DNA from: Streptococcus sp. CF8_St5-11
GTDB taxonomy: Bacteria > Bacillota > Bacilli > Lactobacillales > Streptococcaceae
Assembly: GCF_024295625.1 (NCBI RefSeq)
Contig: NZ_JANCOJ010000001.1
Location: 124,001-188,000 of the forward strand
Reading direction: 5' to 3'
DNA length: 64,000 nt
Shown here: in pieces, positions 28,912-38,837 of the stretch
Position numbering within the stretch: position 1 is the stretch's first letter
Layout: every line of letters starts with the position of its first letter
Program-made: the position numbers and the translations under genes
The notes under the pieces: model-generated
Told to the model about the DNA's origin: nothing
Databases searched by the model: none
The model's input: the letters and a program-made list of their open reading frames with translations, nothing else

Positions 28912-29104
28912 TTCTTTTCTTTCTGATTTCTTTTTCAATGGCACTAGCAATCTTCTCAACCATATAGGCCGTCTGGAGATTGCGCAAGATCAAGAGGGCC
29001 CAAAAACATGCAAAGAGCATTTGACCCGCCATGGTCGCTTCATTGAAAAAATAAGTCTCCATAGCAGTAAAGACTGCTATCACTGCAAATTGTTTTCTAT
29101 TCAT
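28907..29104 (-). CDS. Small conserved streptococcal membrane protein
   Basis: 65 residues: hydrophobic residues about 6-40 (FAVIAVFTAMETYFFNEA, GQMLFACFWALLILRN), then a basic amphipathic tail (EKIASAIEKEIRKKRK). It resembles the short streptococcal protein often found beside dnaX (possibly DUF3272; the number is from memory). No Shine-Dalgarno precedes the ATG. Instead an extended -10 (TGGTAAAAT) ends six bases before it, so a leaderless mRNA is likely. Confidence 0.7.
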   Translation of the reverse strand: MNRKQFAVIAVFTAMETYFFNEATMAGQMLFACFWALLILRNLQTAYMVEKIASAIEKEIRKKRK

Positions 29105-29110
29105 AAAATT

Positions 29111-29119
29111 ATTTTACCA
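29111..29119 (-). promoter_or_regulatory. Extended -10 promoter producing a likely leaderless mRNA
   Basis: On the minus strand, TGGTAAAAT has its -10 hexamer at 29111-29116. The ATG begins 6 bases later at 29104, which is the usual distance to the transcription start. Confidence 0.55.
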
Positions 29120-29142
29120 TGATTCAGTAAAAAATTCATGTA

Positions 29143-30819
29143 TTAATCGTCTTGCAGGGTGATTTTATCGGATAAAAAGTGAAATTCCTCAGGGATGACA
29201 CTTTCCTCTTCTTCTACCACTTCCGCTTTTTGCCCACGCGCCTTAGCCGAAAACTCTGCCCGGATTTGGGTCCATTCTTCCATCGAAACCGCTAAAATCT
29301 CTGGTGAGAAGCCAGCAGCATTGCTGAGGATATTTCCAAACATGGTATTGAGGTTGTCCCGCTTCATGGTCTGTTCAGCATTAAAGGCAGACTCAAAGGC
29401 TAAAATAGCGTGATTTTCATTGGCAGCGACCGGCTGAGATCCGATTAAGAGGGCCTTATCCGCACCTGCCAAGCTCTCGATAATTTCCCCCCAAGCGTTC
29501 TGAAGACGGATCAAGTTGGTCCGTGCCAACTCTGGGTTTTCAACCGCCTCTTGTAAAATGGCATTGACCTTATTTCGATCCGCACGGTAGCCCTTGCTAG
29601 ACTTGGTTGGGCGAGCTACTGCTGGTTTTGAAGCAGGAAGACTGCTACCTGATTGCGCTAACTGTTGCTTGAGTTGAGCGACTTCCTTCTTCAAGTCTTC
29701 CAGCTGAGCTAGCACATTGGAAGGAACCTCCACAGCTGCTGAGTTAGAAACTTGGCCCGTGCTTTCAGACAATTTAATGGTCATCATTTCAGTGTAAATG
29801 CGCGGTTGCAGACTATTTTTGATATCCGCTAGACTGGTTGTCGCCTGGTCAATCAGGGCAAAAAGACGGGCTTGATCGGCTTCAAGATTCGCCGCAAATA
29901 AGTCACTATTGTGGGTATTTTCTCCACCCGTCTGGACAATCAAGAGATCTCTCAGGTATTGAAGTAAGTCCGTGACAAAGCGGGCCATATTCTTCCCATT
30001 ATCAAAGATAATCGCCAGCTGATCCAGCGCCGCTGTCGCATCATGAGCCAGAATGGCAGCCACGTACTGATCGAGCGCAGCTAGGCTGATGGAGCCGGTA
30101 ATCTCTTCGGCGATCGCTGTCGTCAACTCACTACCCGCAGTCAGACTCAGGGCTTGGTCCAAAATGGACAAGGCATCCCGCATCCCACCTTCAGCGCGCC
30201 GGGCGATGATCTGAACAGCATCTGCTTCATAGGCAATGCCTTCTGTAGCTAGGATGCTTTCCAAATGGTGAACGATATCCGGCAGTTTGATGGATTTGAA
30301 TTCAAAGCGTTGCACCCGAGACAGAATGGTGGCTGGAATCTTGTGTAACTCCGTTGTTGCAAGGATAAAAACCACGTTTTCCGTGGGCTCTTCCAGTGTC
30401 TTCAACAAGGCGTTAAAGGCCCCTGTTGAGAGCATATGGACCTCATCGATAATGTAGACCTTGTGCTTGGCTAGACTCGGAGCATAGGTGGATTTGTCGC
30501 GAATATCCCGAATTTCATCGACCCCATTGTTGGAGGCCGCATCAATCTCGATGACATCTTCTAGACTCCCATTGGTAATGGATTCACAGATATAGCAGTC
30601 ATTACAAGGCTCCCCATTGACTTGATTAGGACAGTTCATGGCCTTAGCAAAGATCTTAGCCACACTGGTTTTCCCAGTACCACGAGGACCTGAAAAGAGA
30701 TAGGCATGGCTGATCTTATCCTGCTCAACGGCCTGTCTCAATGTCCGTGCCACTACTTGCTGGCCGACCAATTGGCCAAAGGTCTGGCTCCGGTATTTCC
30801 GATATAAAGCTTGATACAT
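29143..30819 (-). CDS. dnaX: DNA polymerase III subunit gamma/tau DnaX
   Basis: 558 residues. AAA+ clamp-loader ATPase with Walker A GPRGTGKTS (about 44-52), four-cysteine zinc site (CPNQVNGEPCNDCYIC), Walker B DEVHML, the arginine-finger motif SRVQRF, and a C-terminal tau-like extension from about residue 365. It loads the sliding clamp and organises the replisome. The start codon overlaps the stop of the upstream gene (TAATG). Confidence 0.95.
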   Translation of the reverse strand: MYQALYRKYRSQTFGQLVGQQVVARTLRQAVEQDKISHAYLFSGPRGTGKTSVAKIFAKAMNCPNQVNGEPCNDCYICESITNGSLEDVIEIDAASNNGVDEIRDIRDKSTYAPSLAKHKVYIIDEVHMLSTGAFNALLKTLEEPTENVVFILATTELHKIPATILSRVQRFEFKSIKLPDIVHHLESILATEGIAYEADAVQIIARRAEGGMRDALSILDQALSLTAGSELTTAIAEEITGSISLAALDQYVAAILAHDATAALDQLAIIFDNGKNMARFVTDLLQYLRDLLIVQTGGENTHNSDLFAANLEADQARLFALIDQATTSLADIKNSLQPRIYTEMMTIKLSESTGQVSNSAAVEVPSNVLAQLEDLKKEVAQLKQQLAQSGSSLPASKPAVARPTKSSKGYRADRNKVNAILQEAVENPELARTNLIRLQNAWGEIIESLAGADKALLIGSQPVAANENHAILAFESAFNAEQTMKRDNLNTMFGNILSNAAGFSPEILAVSMEEWTQIRAEFSAKARGQKAEVVEEEESVIPEEFHFLSDKITLQDD

Positions 30820-31316
30820 TAGTTCTTAACTCCAAACATCTTAAAGTCCCAGTTTGTCTTATCGATCAAGAGAGCGACAAACTTTTCTAAATACTCCTGA
30901 TCCAGCTGATCGTAGTCAGAGACACACTCCGAATCCAGGTCTAAAACCCCAAGGAGCTGACCGTCCTTGATCATAGGCACCACAATCTCACTCATAGCCC
31001 GACTATCACAGGAAATATAGTTGGCATGCTGGCGCACATCATCGACAATCATGGTTTCCTGCTTTTGAGCTGCTTCTCCACAGACACCCTTTCCAAGAGC
31101 GATATGGACACAAGAAACACCTCCCTGAAAAGGTCCCAGGATCAATTCCGTTTGGTCATACAAATAAAAACCCGCAAAGACCGAACGAGGCAGGGCTTGA
31201 TTTAACAGCGCACTGGCATTGGACAGATTAGCCAAGGCATTGGTTTCATCCATTAAGAGAGCGTCTAACTGAGCCAGCAAGAGCTGGTATTGTGATTCTT
31301 TTTCCGAATGTTTCAT
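30819..31316 (-). CDS. msrC: GAF-domain free methionine-R-sulfoxide reductase
   Basis: 165 residues forming one GAF domain. Three cysteines typical of fRMsr enzymes are present ([18 protein letters not shown] and [12 protein letters not shown]). The enzyme reduces free methionine-R-sulfoxide, protecting against oxidants; oral streptococci are exposed to their own peroxide. The start at 31316 (MKHSEKES) is preferred because the longer frame begins inside the -10 of the only visible promoter. It is linked to dnaX by TAATG. Confidence 0.85.
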   Translation of the reverse strand: MKHSEKESQYQLLLAQLDALLMDETNALANLSNASALLNQALPRSVFAGFYLYDQTELILGPFQGGVSCVHIALGKGVCGEAAQKQETMIVDDVRQHANYISCDSRAMSEIVVPMIKDGQLLGVLDLDSECVSDYDQLDQEYLEKFVALLIDKTNWDFKMFGVKN

Positions 31317-31323
31317 ACCTTTC

Positions 31324-31332
31324 ATTATACCA
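31324..31332 (-). promoter_or_regulatory. Extended -10 promoter of msrC-dnaX, likely leaderless
   Basis: On the minus strand, TGGTATAAT has its -10 hexamer at 31324-31329; the ATG at 31316 is 8 bases after it. There is no room for a separate ribosome site. Confidence 0.55.
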
Positions 31333-31372
31333 AATCTTTGCTCAAAAATTAAGCTTCAAACAACGAAAGAAA

Positions 31373-31549
31373 AGAGAGTGGGACAGAAATCTGTAATTCG
31401 TTAGAATTCGATTTCGTCGTCCCACCTCCGCACAGTTGAGTAGGACTGTAAAAGCTGATGAAATCAGCGTAGTAGAGCCCACTCAACCACTGCGTCTTGC
31501 TTGACAATCCAAAGACAATTGAGAGGCTAGGACTTTTGTCCCAGCCTCT
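31373..31549 (+). repeat. Dispersed intergenic repeat A, copy 2
   Basis: It matches copy 1 (15624) nearly base for base, with differences such as GGACTG for GGGCTG, which breaks one internal pair. It occupies the interval upstream of msrC and downstream of the DUF1275 gene. Confidence 0.85.
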
Positions 31550-31572
31550 GGAATATAGATAAAGTTATCTTA

Positions 31573-31604
31573 AAACTTTTCTCACGGCGGAAAGTTTCAA
31601 TATA
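31573..31604 (+). repeat. Remnant of dispersed repeat B
   Basis: AAACTTTT followed by CTCACGGCGGAAAGTTTCAA reproduces the right end of repeat B (see 35663, 42401 and 61847) joined almost directly to its left-end bases. It looks like an extreme internal deletion of that element. Confidence 0.55.
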
Positions 31605-31684
31605 TTCTTGATTCATTTTAAAAATGAAATCTCAGTTTTATTTCTTTGCAAAATCATTTAACTTATTTTTTAAAATCATTTTAT

Positions 31685-32365
31685 CTATTCATGTCGCCGA
31701 TTGAAGCGAAAGACTTCAAAATATTGAATGGCCCGGTAGATTAAAAAGATGGTCAAGATGATGGCCACTAGCCAGATAGTTTTTAAACCATAAAACTGGA
31801 TTAAGTAAGTTGAAAAGATGGCCCCACAGACAAAGCTTCCGAGCAAGCAGGTCATAAAAATGGCTTCCCAGAGGAATTTCATCTCCCTGTCTCTAACAAA
31901 ATTTCCATAAGCTACCATGGTTTTCTTGAGATTTCCGGTCATAAAAGAGTGGTTGTAGGCATAGCCATCTACTTCTCCAAATGAGGTCGCTACGATTCCC
32001 AAACTCAGGCTAAAAAAAGGCACGATGAAGACATTTTTTACCGATGCTGGTAAAAATCCCGTCACCAAGGTCGTGAGGATAAAGGGCACCAGGGTACTCA
32101 AGCGCCAGACTGAATTGTCAATCAAGCGACGTAAAACCGTCATCAAAAAGATTCCCAGCATAAAGGCCAGCATCGTGGCTAACTTCACTTCTACATCTGA
32201 GATCTGCTGGCCAATCAAACCAACCGATAGAAAGACCACATTTCCCGTCTGGCCTGCCGCCAAGGTCCCACCCCGACAAATAAAGGTATAAGCATCTGAA
32301 AAACCAGCACACATGGTCAATAAACAAGCGAACGCCTTAGTTCGCGAATGAAACTCCCTTTTCAT
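31685..32365 (-). CDS. DUF1275 (YoaK-type) membrane protein
   Basis: 226 residues from 32365 (AAGGAG seven bases before). About six membrane segments with the family motif CAGFSDAYTFICRGGTLAAGQTGN split here as CAGFSDAYTF and AAGQTGNVVFLS. Widespread family of unknown function. It is preceded by a structured leader that ends in a terminator-like hairpin only about 15 bases before the start. Confidence 0.82.
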   Translation of the reverse strand: MKREFHSRTKAFACLLTMCAGFSDAYTFICRGGTLAAGQTGNVVFLSVGLIGQQISDVEVKLATMLAFMLGIFLMTVLRRLIDNSVWRLSTLVPFILTTLVTGFLPASVKNVFIVPFFSLSLGIVATSFGEVDGYAYNHSFMTGNLKKTMVAYGNFVRDREMKFLWEAIFMTCLLGSFVCGAIFSTYLIQFYGLKTIWLVAIILTIFLIYRAIQYFEVFRFNRRHE

Positions 32366-32379
32366 TTCCATTCTCCTTA

Positions 32380-32545
32380 GGAAAAAGAGGGAGTGGTATC
32401 AAATGTTTAAATAAACATTTCTAGTACCACCCCCACAAAGTCGATTGAGAACTCTTCTTAATCTTTTAGCGAATGAAGAGTCTCACCAACTACTGAGACA
32501 TTCCGTAATTCCAACTATTGTTATAGGATTGGAGATCGATTGCCC
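32380..32545 (-). promoter_or_regulatory. Structured leader / possible attenuator before the DUF1275 gene
   Basis: Successive minus-strand hairpins are CCAA/TTGG around ACAA (near 32508-32533), GTCTCA/TGAGAC (about 32481-32500), GAGACTCTTC/GAAGAGTTCTC (about 32448-32486), and a large terminal one: GTGGTA (32425-32430 complement) with TACCAC (32393-32398 complement) enclosing AAATGTTTA/TAAACATTT, followed by TCTTTTT. The first GTCTCA hairpin and the CTCTTC hairpin share GAGAC and exclude each other. The terminal part contains GGGTGGTAC, the core of the T-box antiterminator sequence, but I cannot identify a Stem I with specifier loop. Confidence 0.45.
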
Positions 32546-32559
32546 TATTTCCCCTATTT

Positions 32560-33198
32560 TTATTTTCCCTCACGCGCTTCGTTGAGGATTTTCTCAATCT
32601 TGGTTGTAATCAAATCAATCGCTACCGTGTTGGTAACTCCTTCAGGAATGATCACGTCCGCATAGCGCTTGGTTGGCTCAATGAACTGATGGTACATGGG
32701 TTTCACCACTCCAAGGTACTGCTCAATGACACTATCGAGACTCCGTCCACGCTCCTCCATATCGCGCTTGATCCGGCGAATGATCCGGACATCATCATCC
32801 GTATCCACAAAGATCTTGATATCCATCAAGTCTCGAAGGCGCTTGTCTTCAAGGACTAAGATCCCTTCCACAATAAAGACATCTTGAGGTTCCTGACGAT
32901 AGGTCTTGCTACTGCGCGTATGCTCTGCATAGTCATAAGTTGGAATATCCACCGGACGACCTGCCAAGAGTTCATTGATCTGCGCAATCATCAAGTCCGT
33001 ATCAAAGGCAAAAGGATGGTCATAGTTGGTCTTGATCCGCTCCTCAAAGGTTAAATGACTCTGGTCCTTGTAATAAGAATCATGCTCAATCATAGCAATC
33101 TTTTCATTCGGAAAATTAGCCAAAATGGCACGAGACACACTGGTCTTTCCACCACCAGAACCACCAGTAACACCAATAATAATAGGTCTATTTTGCAT
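32560..33198 (-). CDS. udk: Uridine kinase
   Basis: 212 residues, the usual length. P-loop [12 protein letters not shown] (about 9-20), substrate motifs [12 protein letters not shown] and YDHPFAFD, and the LID region [13 protein letters not shown]. It phosphorylates uridine and cytidine to UMP and CMP in pyrimidine salvage. Single gene with its own extended -10 promoter (TGGTAAAAT near 33264). Confidence 0.94.
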   Translation of the reverse strand: MQNRPIIIGVTGGSGGGKTSVSRAILANFPNEKIAMIEHDSYYKDQSHLTFEERIKTNYDHPFAFDTDLMIAQINELLAGRPVDIPTYDYAEHTRSSKTYRQEPQDVFIVEGILVLEDKRLRDLMDIKIFVDTDDDVRIIRRIKRDMEERGRSLDSVIEQYLGVVKPMYHQFIEPTKRYADVIIPEGVTNTVAIDLITTKIEKILNEAREGK

Positions 33199-33311
33199 TT
33201 TCTACTCCATTACCTCTAATCGCTTGAAAAGGTCCTAACCTCTCCATTACATCTTATCCATTTTACCATATTTTTGTCTAGACTTGAATCATTTTTTCCG
33301 ATGAAATTTAG

Positions 33312-33337
33312 AGTAGAAAAGGACCTTGCGGTCCTTT
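33312..33337 (-). terminator. Terminator after the 33340-34440 gene
   Basis: AAAGGACC (33318-33325), loop TTGC, GGTCCTTT (33330-33337). On the minus strand it is followed by TTCTAC after four T residues. Confidence 0.75.
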
Positions 33338-33339
33338 CA

Positions 33340-34440
33340 TTATTTCACTTTTTCTAATTTTGCGGCAAATTCATTACCACCATGTAAGACGAGTATATTT
33401 TTTCCACCGTTGACAGGTACGAAACAATAATTTGAATTAGCTTGTATATAGACTTCCTTAGCGCTCTTCACTTGATAGCCTTGTGATTTCACCGCTTCTT
33501 GAATTACTTCAAATGTGTGTTCGATCTCTTCTTTAGAAGTCGTGTCTCCATCATACTTTTCTGAATCAGCTAGAGAATAGAATGCGTAAGCCTTGCTATC
33601 GTAATACTTATCACTAATAATTCCGTGATCTGAAATCTGAACAGTTGTATTATCTCCTTCTGTCACATTCTTCCATTTTCCAACCATGGCCTTTGGTGTT
33701 TCAACCTTGTGATAGACCAAATTATCTTCAAAGTTTCCTTGGTATGACTTATAAGTTTTCAAGTCGAATAAATCATTTCTTAAAATAATATTGCTTCCGT
33801 CTTTTTGGAGCAAGTTATAGCGTGTGTTCCCACCAGACTTAATAACAACTATTTCTGTCGTCTTCAGGTTAAATTTCTTATCGACATCCGCAAGTGAATG
33901 CAAGTCAGATGCATTCAACAAAGAAAGTGCTGTATTAAATTCTTTTTTCGCTTCATTGCCCTTGAGAACCTTTTTGATGGTCTCATCGCCATTGACTCTT
34001 TGTTTCTTTCCGCTTAGTTCATAAGTGACCGGACTTGAATCCGTATCTCGCAACCAAACGCCATCTACACTTGGTCCACCTGAAAAGAAAAAGAACCAAG
34101 CAAAAGCAATCACTGCGACAAGTCCTCCAACTGCGCCCCCAATCTGTGCTTGTTTATTGAATTTTTTCGGTCTTGGAACAGGTTGCAAGGTTTTCGCAGA
34201 TGGTTGTGGTTGAACAAAAGCAGTCTGCTCTTGTGAAAGAGGTGCGCTAGGTGCAACAGGCGCTTCTTGAGCTGGAGCCTGCGCTTCAGTTGCTGGAGCT
34301 GGTGCCTCAGTTGCTGGAGTCGGCGCTTCTTTACGCTCTACGACAAACTCCCCTTTTTCACGCGCTTCTTGAAATTCTTGCATACTTGGCTTACGACCAT
34401 TGATCGCTTCAAAGTATTCAACCCAATCTTTTTGATTCAT
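33340..34440 (-). CDS. Single-pass membrane protein with N-terminal 'YFEAINGRKPS' motif, unknown function
   Basis: 366 residues. The N-terminus (NQKDWVEYFEAINGRKPSMQ, then FQEAREKGEFV) carries a short cytoplasmic motif that I recall in several otherwise different streptococcal membrane proteins. Then follow a Pro/Ala/Thr-rich stretch with imperfect repeats of APAPATEA (about 38-70), a basic segment, one membrane helix (about 105-122, VGGLVAVIAFAWFFFF) and an extracellular region of about 240 residues without a recognised domain. Start at 34440 after GGGGGAT. I cannot assign a function. Confidence 0.7.
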   Translation of the reverse strand: MNQKDWVEYFEAINGRKPSMQEFQEAREKGEFVVERKEAPTPATEAPAPATEAQAPAQEAPVAPSAPLSQEQTAFVQPQPSAKTLQPVPRPKKFNKQAQIGGAVGGLVAVIAFAWFFFFSGGPSVDGVWLRDTDSSPVTYELSGKKQRVNGDETIKKVLKGNEAKKEFNTALSLLNASDLHSLADVDKKFNLKTTEIVVIKSGGNTRYNLLQKDGSNIILRNDLFDLKTYKSYQGNFEDNLVYHKVETPKAMVGKWKNVTEGDNTTVQISDHGIISDKYYDSKAYAFYSLADSEKYDGDTTSKEEIEHTFEVIQEAVKSQGYQVKSAKEVYIQANSNYCFVPVNGGKNILVLHGGNEFAAKLEKVK

Positions 34441-34519
34441 CATATCCCCCTTATTGATTCATCATAAAAACTAATCATATTATACCACAAATCCATGGTA
34501 TATTTTGTGATTTTCAGAA

Positions 34520-34558
34520 AATAAAAGAAAAAGTCCAAGCACTTTTCTACTTGGACTT
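34520..34558 (-). terminator. Terminator of rmlB
   Basis: AAGTCCAAG (34531-34539) pairs with CTTGGACTT (34550-34558), followed on the minus strand by TTTCTTTTATTTT. Confidence 0.85.
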
Positions 34559-34564
34559 TCTTCC

Positions 34565-35629
<1,065 letters not shown>

Positions 35630-35662
35630 TTAGTTTTGATTATTTCTTAAATCAATCTTTTT

Positions 35663-35937
35663 TTAGCTTTCCTTAGGTGAGTACGGAAGTTAGGTGAAAT
35701 TATCCAGTGGATGATTTCAGCAATCCAGGAAGTTCCATGACTAAATTAAGATACAAAGGGCGTTTGCGAATAAAGTCAAAATAGGAAGTTTGACGCAGAA
35801 TCTTTCGATTCTAGGAAAACTTATCTTTTTGACACAATCCGTAGCCCGTGTTCAATTAGTTTTGAGCCTAGTGTCTCAAAACTTCCGAGCACCTGAAACA
35901 TTATGGTTCAGGTGCTTTTCTCACGGCGGAAAGCTAA
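35663..35937 (+). repeat. Dispersed repeat B, copy 1 (275 bp)
   Basis: Ends are TTAGCTTTCC (35663-35672) and GGAAAGCTAA (35928-35937), perfect inverted repeats. Next to them are the conserved left TTAGGTGAGTACGGA and right TTTTCTCACGGC. The interior holds a hairpin AGCACCTGAAAC/GGTTCAGGTGCT and segments shared with the copy at 61847, such as GACACAATCCGTAGCCCGTG. It lies between rmlC and rmlB and has no coding frame. Confidence 0.8.
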
Positions 35938-36017
35938 GTACATAGCTCGCTTCGCTCGTTTATAGCAAAGCTAAAAACTATATAATGATGTACTTGATTG
36001 TTTTAAGAGCTTCATTT

Positions 36018-36611
36018 TTACAAATCTTCTGCTTTTAGGGGTTTAACATCTTTGAGCAATGGGTGATTCTTGTCAGCTTCTGAAACTTCTGCTTCTTCCA
36101 AGTTTTCCCATTGGATGTCTAGGCTTGGGTCTGCGTAATTAACAAATGCATATTTTGGCTTGAGCTCCAATGCCCAGTAATCATTGACTAAGTAAGTATA
36201 AGCCACCTTATCCGTCAAAACTTGGAATCCATTGGCAACGCCACGAGGGACAAAGATTCCTTTAGAAGCATCAATCACAGTTTGGTAGGTGTTCCCAAAG
36301 GTCTCACCTTCACGAAGGTCTACCCAAGTACCGAGAACCTTTCCTTCATCTGCTACAGAGATGTACTTGTCCCAAGGTTCTGCATGCAAGCCACGCAAGA
36401 CATTCTTACGAGAGAATGAAATGTTATTTTGCAACTTGCCTTCCGCAAAGAAGCTTTCTGGAAAACCAAGAGGAAGCATCTTCTCTTTTTGGAAGTTTTC
36501 CTTGAACCAACCACGGTTGTCTCCACGAACTGGAATATCAAACTCCATCAAACCTGGGATCGCTTCAATCTTGCGGGCTGCTAATTCTTTCTCGAAAAAT
36601 TGTTCTGTCAT
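36018..36611 (-). CDS. rmlC: dTDP-4-dehydrorhamnose 3,5-epimerase RmlC
   Basis: 197 residues, cupin fold. Family motifs RGDNRGWFKENFQ and LRGLHAEPWDKYISV (catalytic His region) and GVANGFQVL are present. The sequence is of the streptococcal Cps2M type. It acts after RmlB in dTDP-rhamnose synthesis. The start overlaps the rmlA stop (TAATG). Confidence 0.93.
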   Translation of the reverse strand: MTEQFFEKELAARKIEAIPGLMEFDIPVRGDNRGWFKENFQKEKMLPLGFPESFFAEGKLQNNISFSRKNVLRGLHAEPWDKYISVADEGKVLGTWVDLREGETFGNTYQTVIDASKGIFVPRGVANGFQVLTDKVAYTYLVNDYWALELKPKYAFVNYADPSLDIQWENLEEAEVSEADKNHPLLKDVKPLKAEDL

Positions 36612-37480
36612 TAAGCTTCTCCAATCAAACGGAGCAAATATTGTCCGTATTCGTTTTTCTTCAGAGGTTGAGCCAATTCATAGACTTGCTCTTTAGTAAT
36701 ATAGCCCATACGATAGGCAATTTCCTCAAGGTTGGCTACTTGAACGTTTTGCAAGCGTTGAACCGTCTCGATATATTGAGAAGCCTGCAAGAGACTTTCA
36801 TGAGTTCCTGTATCCAACCAAGCAAAGCCACGGCCCATGAGCTCAACAGAGAGATCTCCACGCTCCAAATAGGCCTTGTTGACATCGGTGATTTCAAGCT
36901 CTCCACGAGGACTTGGTTTGATGTTTTTGGCAATCTCTACTACATCATTGTCATAGAAGTAAAGACCAGTCACCGCAAAGTTTGATTTCGGATGTTCTGG
37001 TTTTTCTTCGATAGAGATAGCATTCATATCCGCGTCAAACTCTACCACACCAAAGCGTTCTGGATCTTTGACTTGGTAGCCAAAGACAGTTGCCCCTTTT
37101 TCTTTGGCTTCTGCCCGTTGCAACATCTTGGTTAAGCCATTTCCGTGGAAGATATTGTCCCCAAGGATGAGGGCAACATGATCGTCACCGATAAAATCTT
37201 CTCCGATGATGAAGGCTTGCGCCAAACCATCTGGACTTGGTTGCTCTGCATAAGAGAGAGAAATTCCTAGTTCAGAACCATCTCCAAGAAGCTCTTCAAA
37301 ACGAGGAAGGTCTTGAGGAGTCGAGATGATCAGGATGTCTTTGATCCCAGCCAACATAAGGGTTGATAAAGGATAGTAGATCATCGGTTTGTCATAAATG
37401 GGCATCAACTGTTTGGAAGCGGCACGAGTCAAAGGATACAAACGAGTACCTGAGCCACCAGCTAAAATAATACCTTTCAT
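36611..37480 (-). CDS. rmlA: Glucose-1-phosphate thymidylyltransferase RmlA
   Basis: 289 residues. Nucleotidyl-transferase motif [20 protein letters not shown] (about 8-27), ILGDNIFHG and sugar-binding [20 protein letters not shown]. It makes dTDP-glucose, the first step of dTDP-rhamnose synthesis. First gene of the rml operon here. Confidence 0.95.
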   Translation of the reverse strand: MKGIILAGGSGTRLYPLTRAASKQLMPIYDKPMIYYPLSTLMLAGIKDILIISTPQDLPRFEELLGDGSELGISLSYAEQPSPDGLAQAFIIGEDFIGDDHVALILGDNIFHGNGLTKMLQRAEAKEKGATVFGYQVKDPERFGVVEFDADMNAISIEEKPEHPKSNFAVTGLYFYDNDVVEIAKNIKPSPRGELEITDVNKAYLERGDLSVELMGRGFAWLDTGTHESLLQASQYIETVQRLQNVQVANLEEIAYRMGYITKEQVYELAQPLKKNEYGQYLLRLIGEA

Positions 37481-37530
37481 AATGTTAGGCCTTTCTACGT
37501 AGTCATTACCCTTATTTTATCATGTTTATA

Positions 37531-37571
37531 TAAAAAAGTCACCTTGCATTTGTGTTACAAGGTGATGACAG
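37531..37571 (-). terminator. Terminator after the FAD oxidoreductase gene group
   Basis: TCACCTTG (37539-37546) pairs with CAAGGTGA (37558-37565); CTTTTTTATAT follows on the minus strand. It separates this group from rmlA. Confidence 0.8.
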
Positions 37572-37663
37572 GAGATGAGCGTTGTAGAATTGTTAGCATT
37601 GGTCTTACTCATGATTCAAATCGATTACTGCTCCTTGACTGAGCCGTCTGAAAACCTTACCTT

Positions 37664-37744
37664 GTAGTAGAGCCCACTCAACCACTGCGTCTTGCTCGAC
37701 AATCAAAAAACAATTAAGAGGCTAGGACTTTTGTCCCACTCTCT
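37664..37744 (+). repeat. Dispersed repeat A, right half only (copy 3)
   Basis: It matches the right half of repeat A from GTAGTAGAGCCCACTCAACC to the terminal GGACTTTTGTCCCACTCTCT, and its right end overlaps the last codons of the oxidoreductase gene. The left half is absent. Confidence 0.75.
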
Positions 37745-38828
37745 TCTTCACATATTGTTCAACTGGATAATCTGCTGGATCTAGGCGCACCTTTCCTCCT
37801 GCCACTAGTTGGGCCAGGTGCCACCCAATAAGGGGACCAGTTGTGAGGCCAGACGAACCTAGGCCACTGGCGACATAAATACCAGCTTGATCGGGAAGTG
37901 CTCCCCAAAAGGGCGAGAAGTCGCTGGTGTAGGCCCGGGTACCCACGCGCTCACCGACAACTGTCGCTTGAGCTAGTTTTGGATAGTAGGTCAAGGCTTC
38001 TTCTTCCATTTGATTCAGCAAAGCTTGATCCATCGACAGGTCAAAGCCCATCTCATTCTCATGAGTAGCTCCCATACTGATCTTGCCTTGCTGGAAGGGA
38101 ATGATATCTAGCTCTCCTTCTGGCATAACCACAGGATAATTATCCGTATATAGGTCTAGCTGATAATCCCTCAACTGTCCTTTTTGCGGACGGACATCTA
38201 CTTGGTAGCCGAGTGGCTCAAGGATTTGCCCCAACCAGGCTCCTGTCGCTAGGATGACTTGGTCATAGCTCTCTCCTGCTATCTGATAGCCATGATCCGT
38301 GACGGAGAGAGCAACCTCTTCCTTGATGACTCTTGCCCCACTTGCTTTAAGGAGAGTTTCCGTTAGAAGGGCTCCCTCTACATGGGCCCCACCCGAGGCA
38401 TAAAGGAGCTGTTCAAAGCCTTGCAGACCTGGGAATTGTTGGGCCACTTCTTCTGTAGTAAAAATCGATAAGTCTCCGATTAAGGGAGATTCTTCCCGTC
38501 GACTCAACGCCAACTGATAGAGTTCTTCTAATTTCTCTTCCTTCTTCTTAAGGAGATAGACCCCTGTCTGCTGGTAAAAGTCTGTTTCGATTCCGTCCTT
38601 GGCCAGGTCCGCTACCAATTCTTGGTAGAAATCAGCTCCTAGCCGAGCCAGACGATACCAGGCCTTATTCCGCCGTTTGGAAAACCAAGGGCTAATAATG
38701 CCAGCCGCTGCCTTGGTTGCTTGGCCAACTCCGTGATCATAGACGGTGACATCTATCTGTGCTTCCTTGGATAAATAATAGGCTGCAGTGGATCCTACGA
38801 TCCCTGCACCGATAATAGCAACTTTCAT
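37722..38828 (-). CDS. FAD-dependent D-amino-acid/glycine oxidase-like oxidoreductase
   Basis: 368 residues of the DAO family. N-terminal dinucleotide motif GAGIVGSTAAYYLSKEA (about 7-23), KAAAGIISPW and C-terminal GLGSSGLTTGPLIGWHLA, the FAD-binding end. The substrate is not clear; the fold oxidises amines with FAD. The last eight codons (KKRVGQKS and the TAG stop) coincide with the end of a repeat A copy. The ATG is 9 bases after the Nif3-like gene. Confidence 0.82.
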   Translation of the reverse strand: MKVAIIGAGIVGSTAAYYLSKEAQIDVTVYDHGVGQATKAAAGIISPWFSKRRNKAWYRLARLGADFYQELVADLAKDGIETDFYQQTGVYLLKKKEEKLEELYQLALSRREESPLIGDLSIFTTEEVAQQFPGLQGFEQLLYASGGAHVEGALLTETLLKASGARVIKEEVALSVTDHGYQIAGESYDQVILATGAWLGQILEPLGYQVDVRPQKGQLRDYQLDLYTDNYPVVMPEGELDIIPFQQGKISMGATHENEMGFDLSMDQALLNQMEEEALTYYPKLAQATVVGERVGTRAYTSDFSPFWGALPDQAGIYVASGLGSSGLTTGPLIGWHLAQLVAGGKVRLDPADYPVEQYVKKRVGQKS

Positions 38829-38837
38829 GATAACCCC

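Noticed and set aside
32380..32545. Confident T-box riboswitch call
   Set aside because: Only the GGGTGGTAC core and the terminator-like hairpin fit; no Stem I with specifier loop could be traced, so it is listed only as a structured leader.
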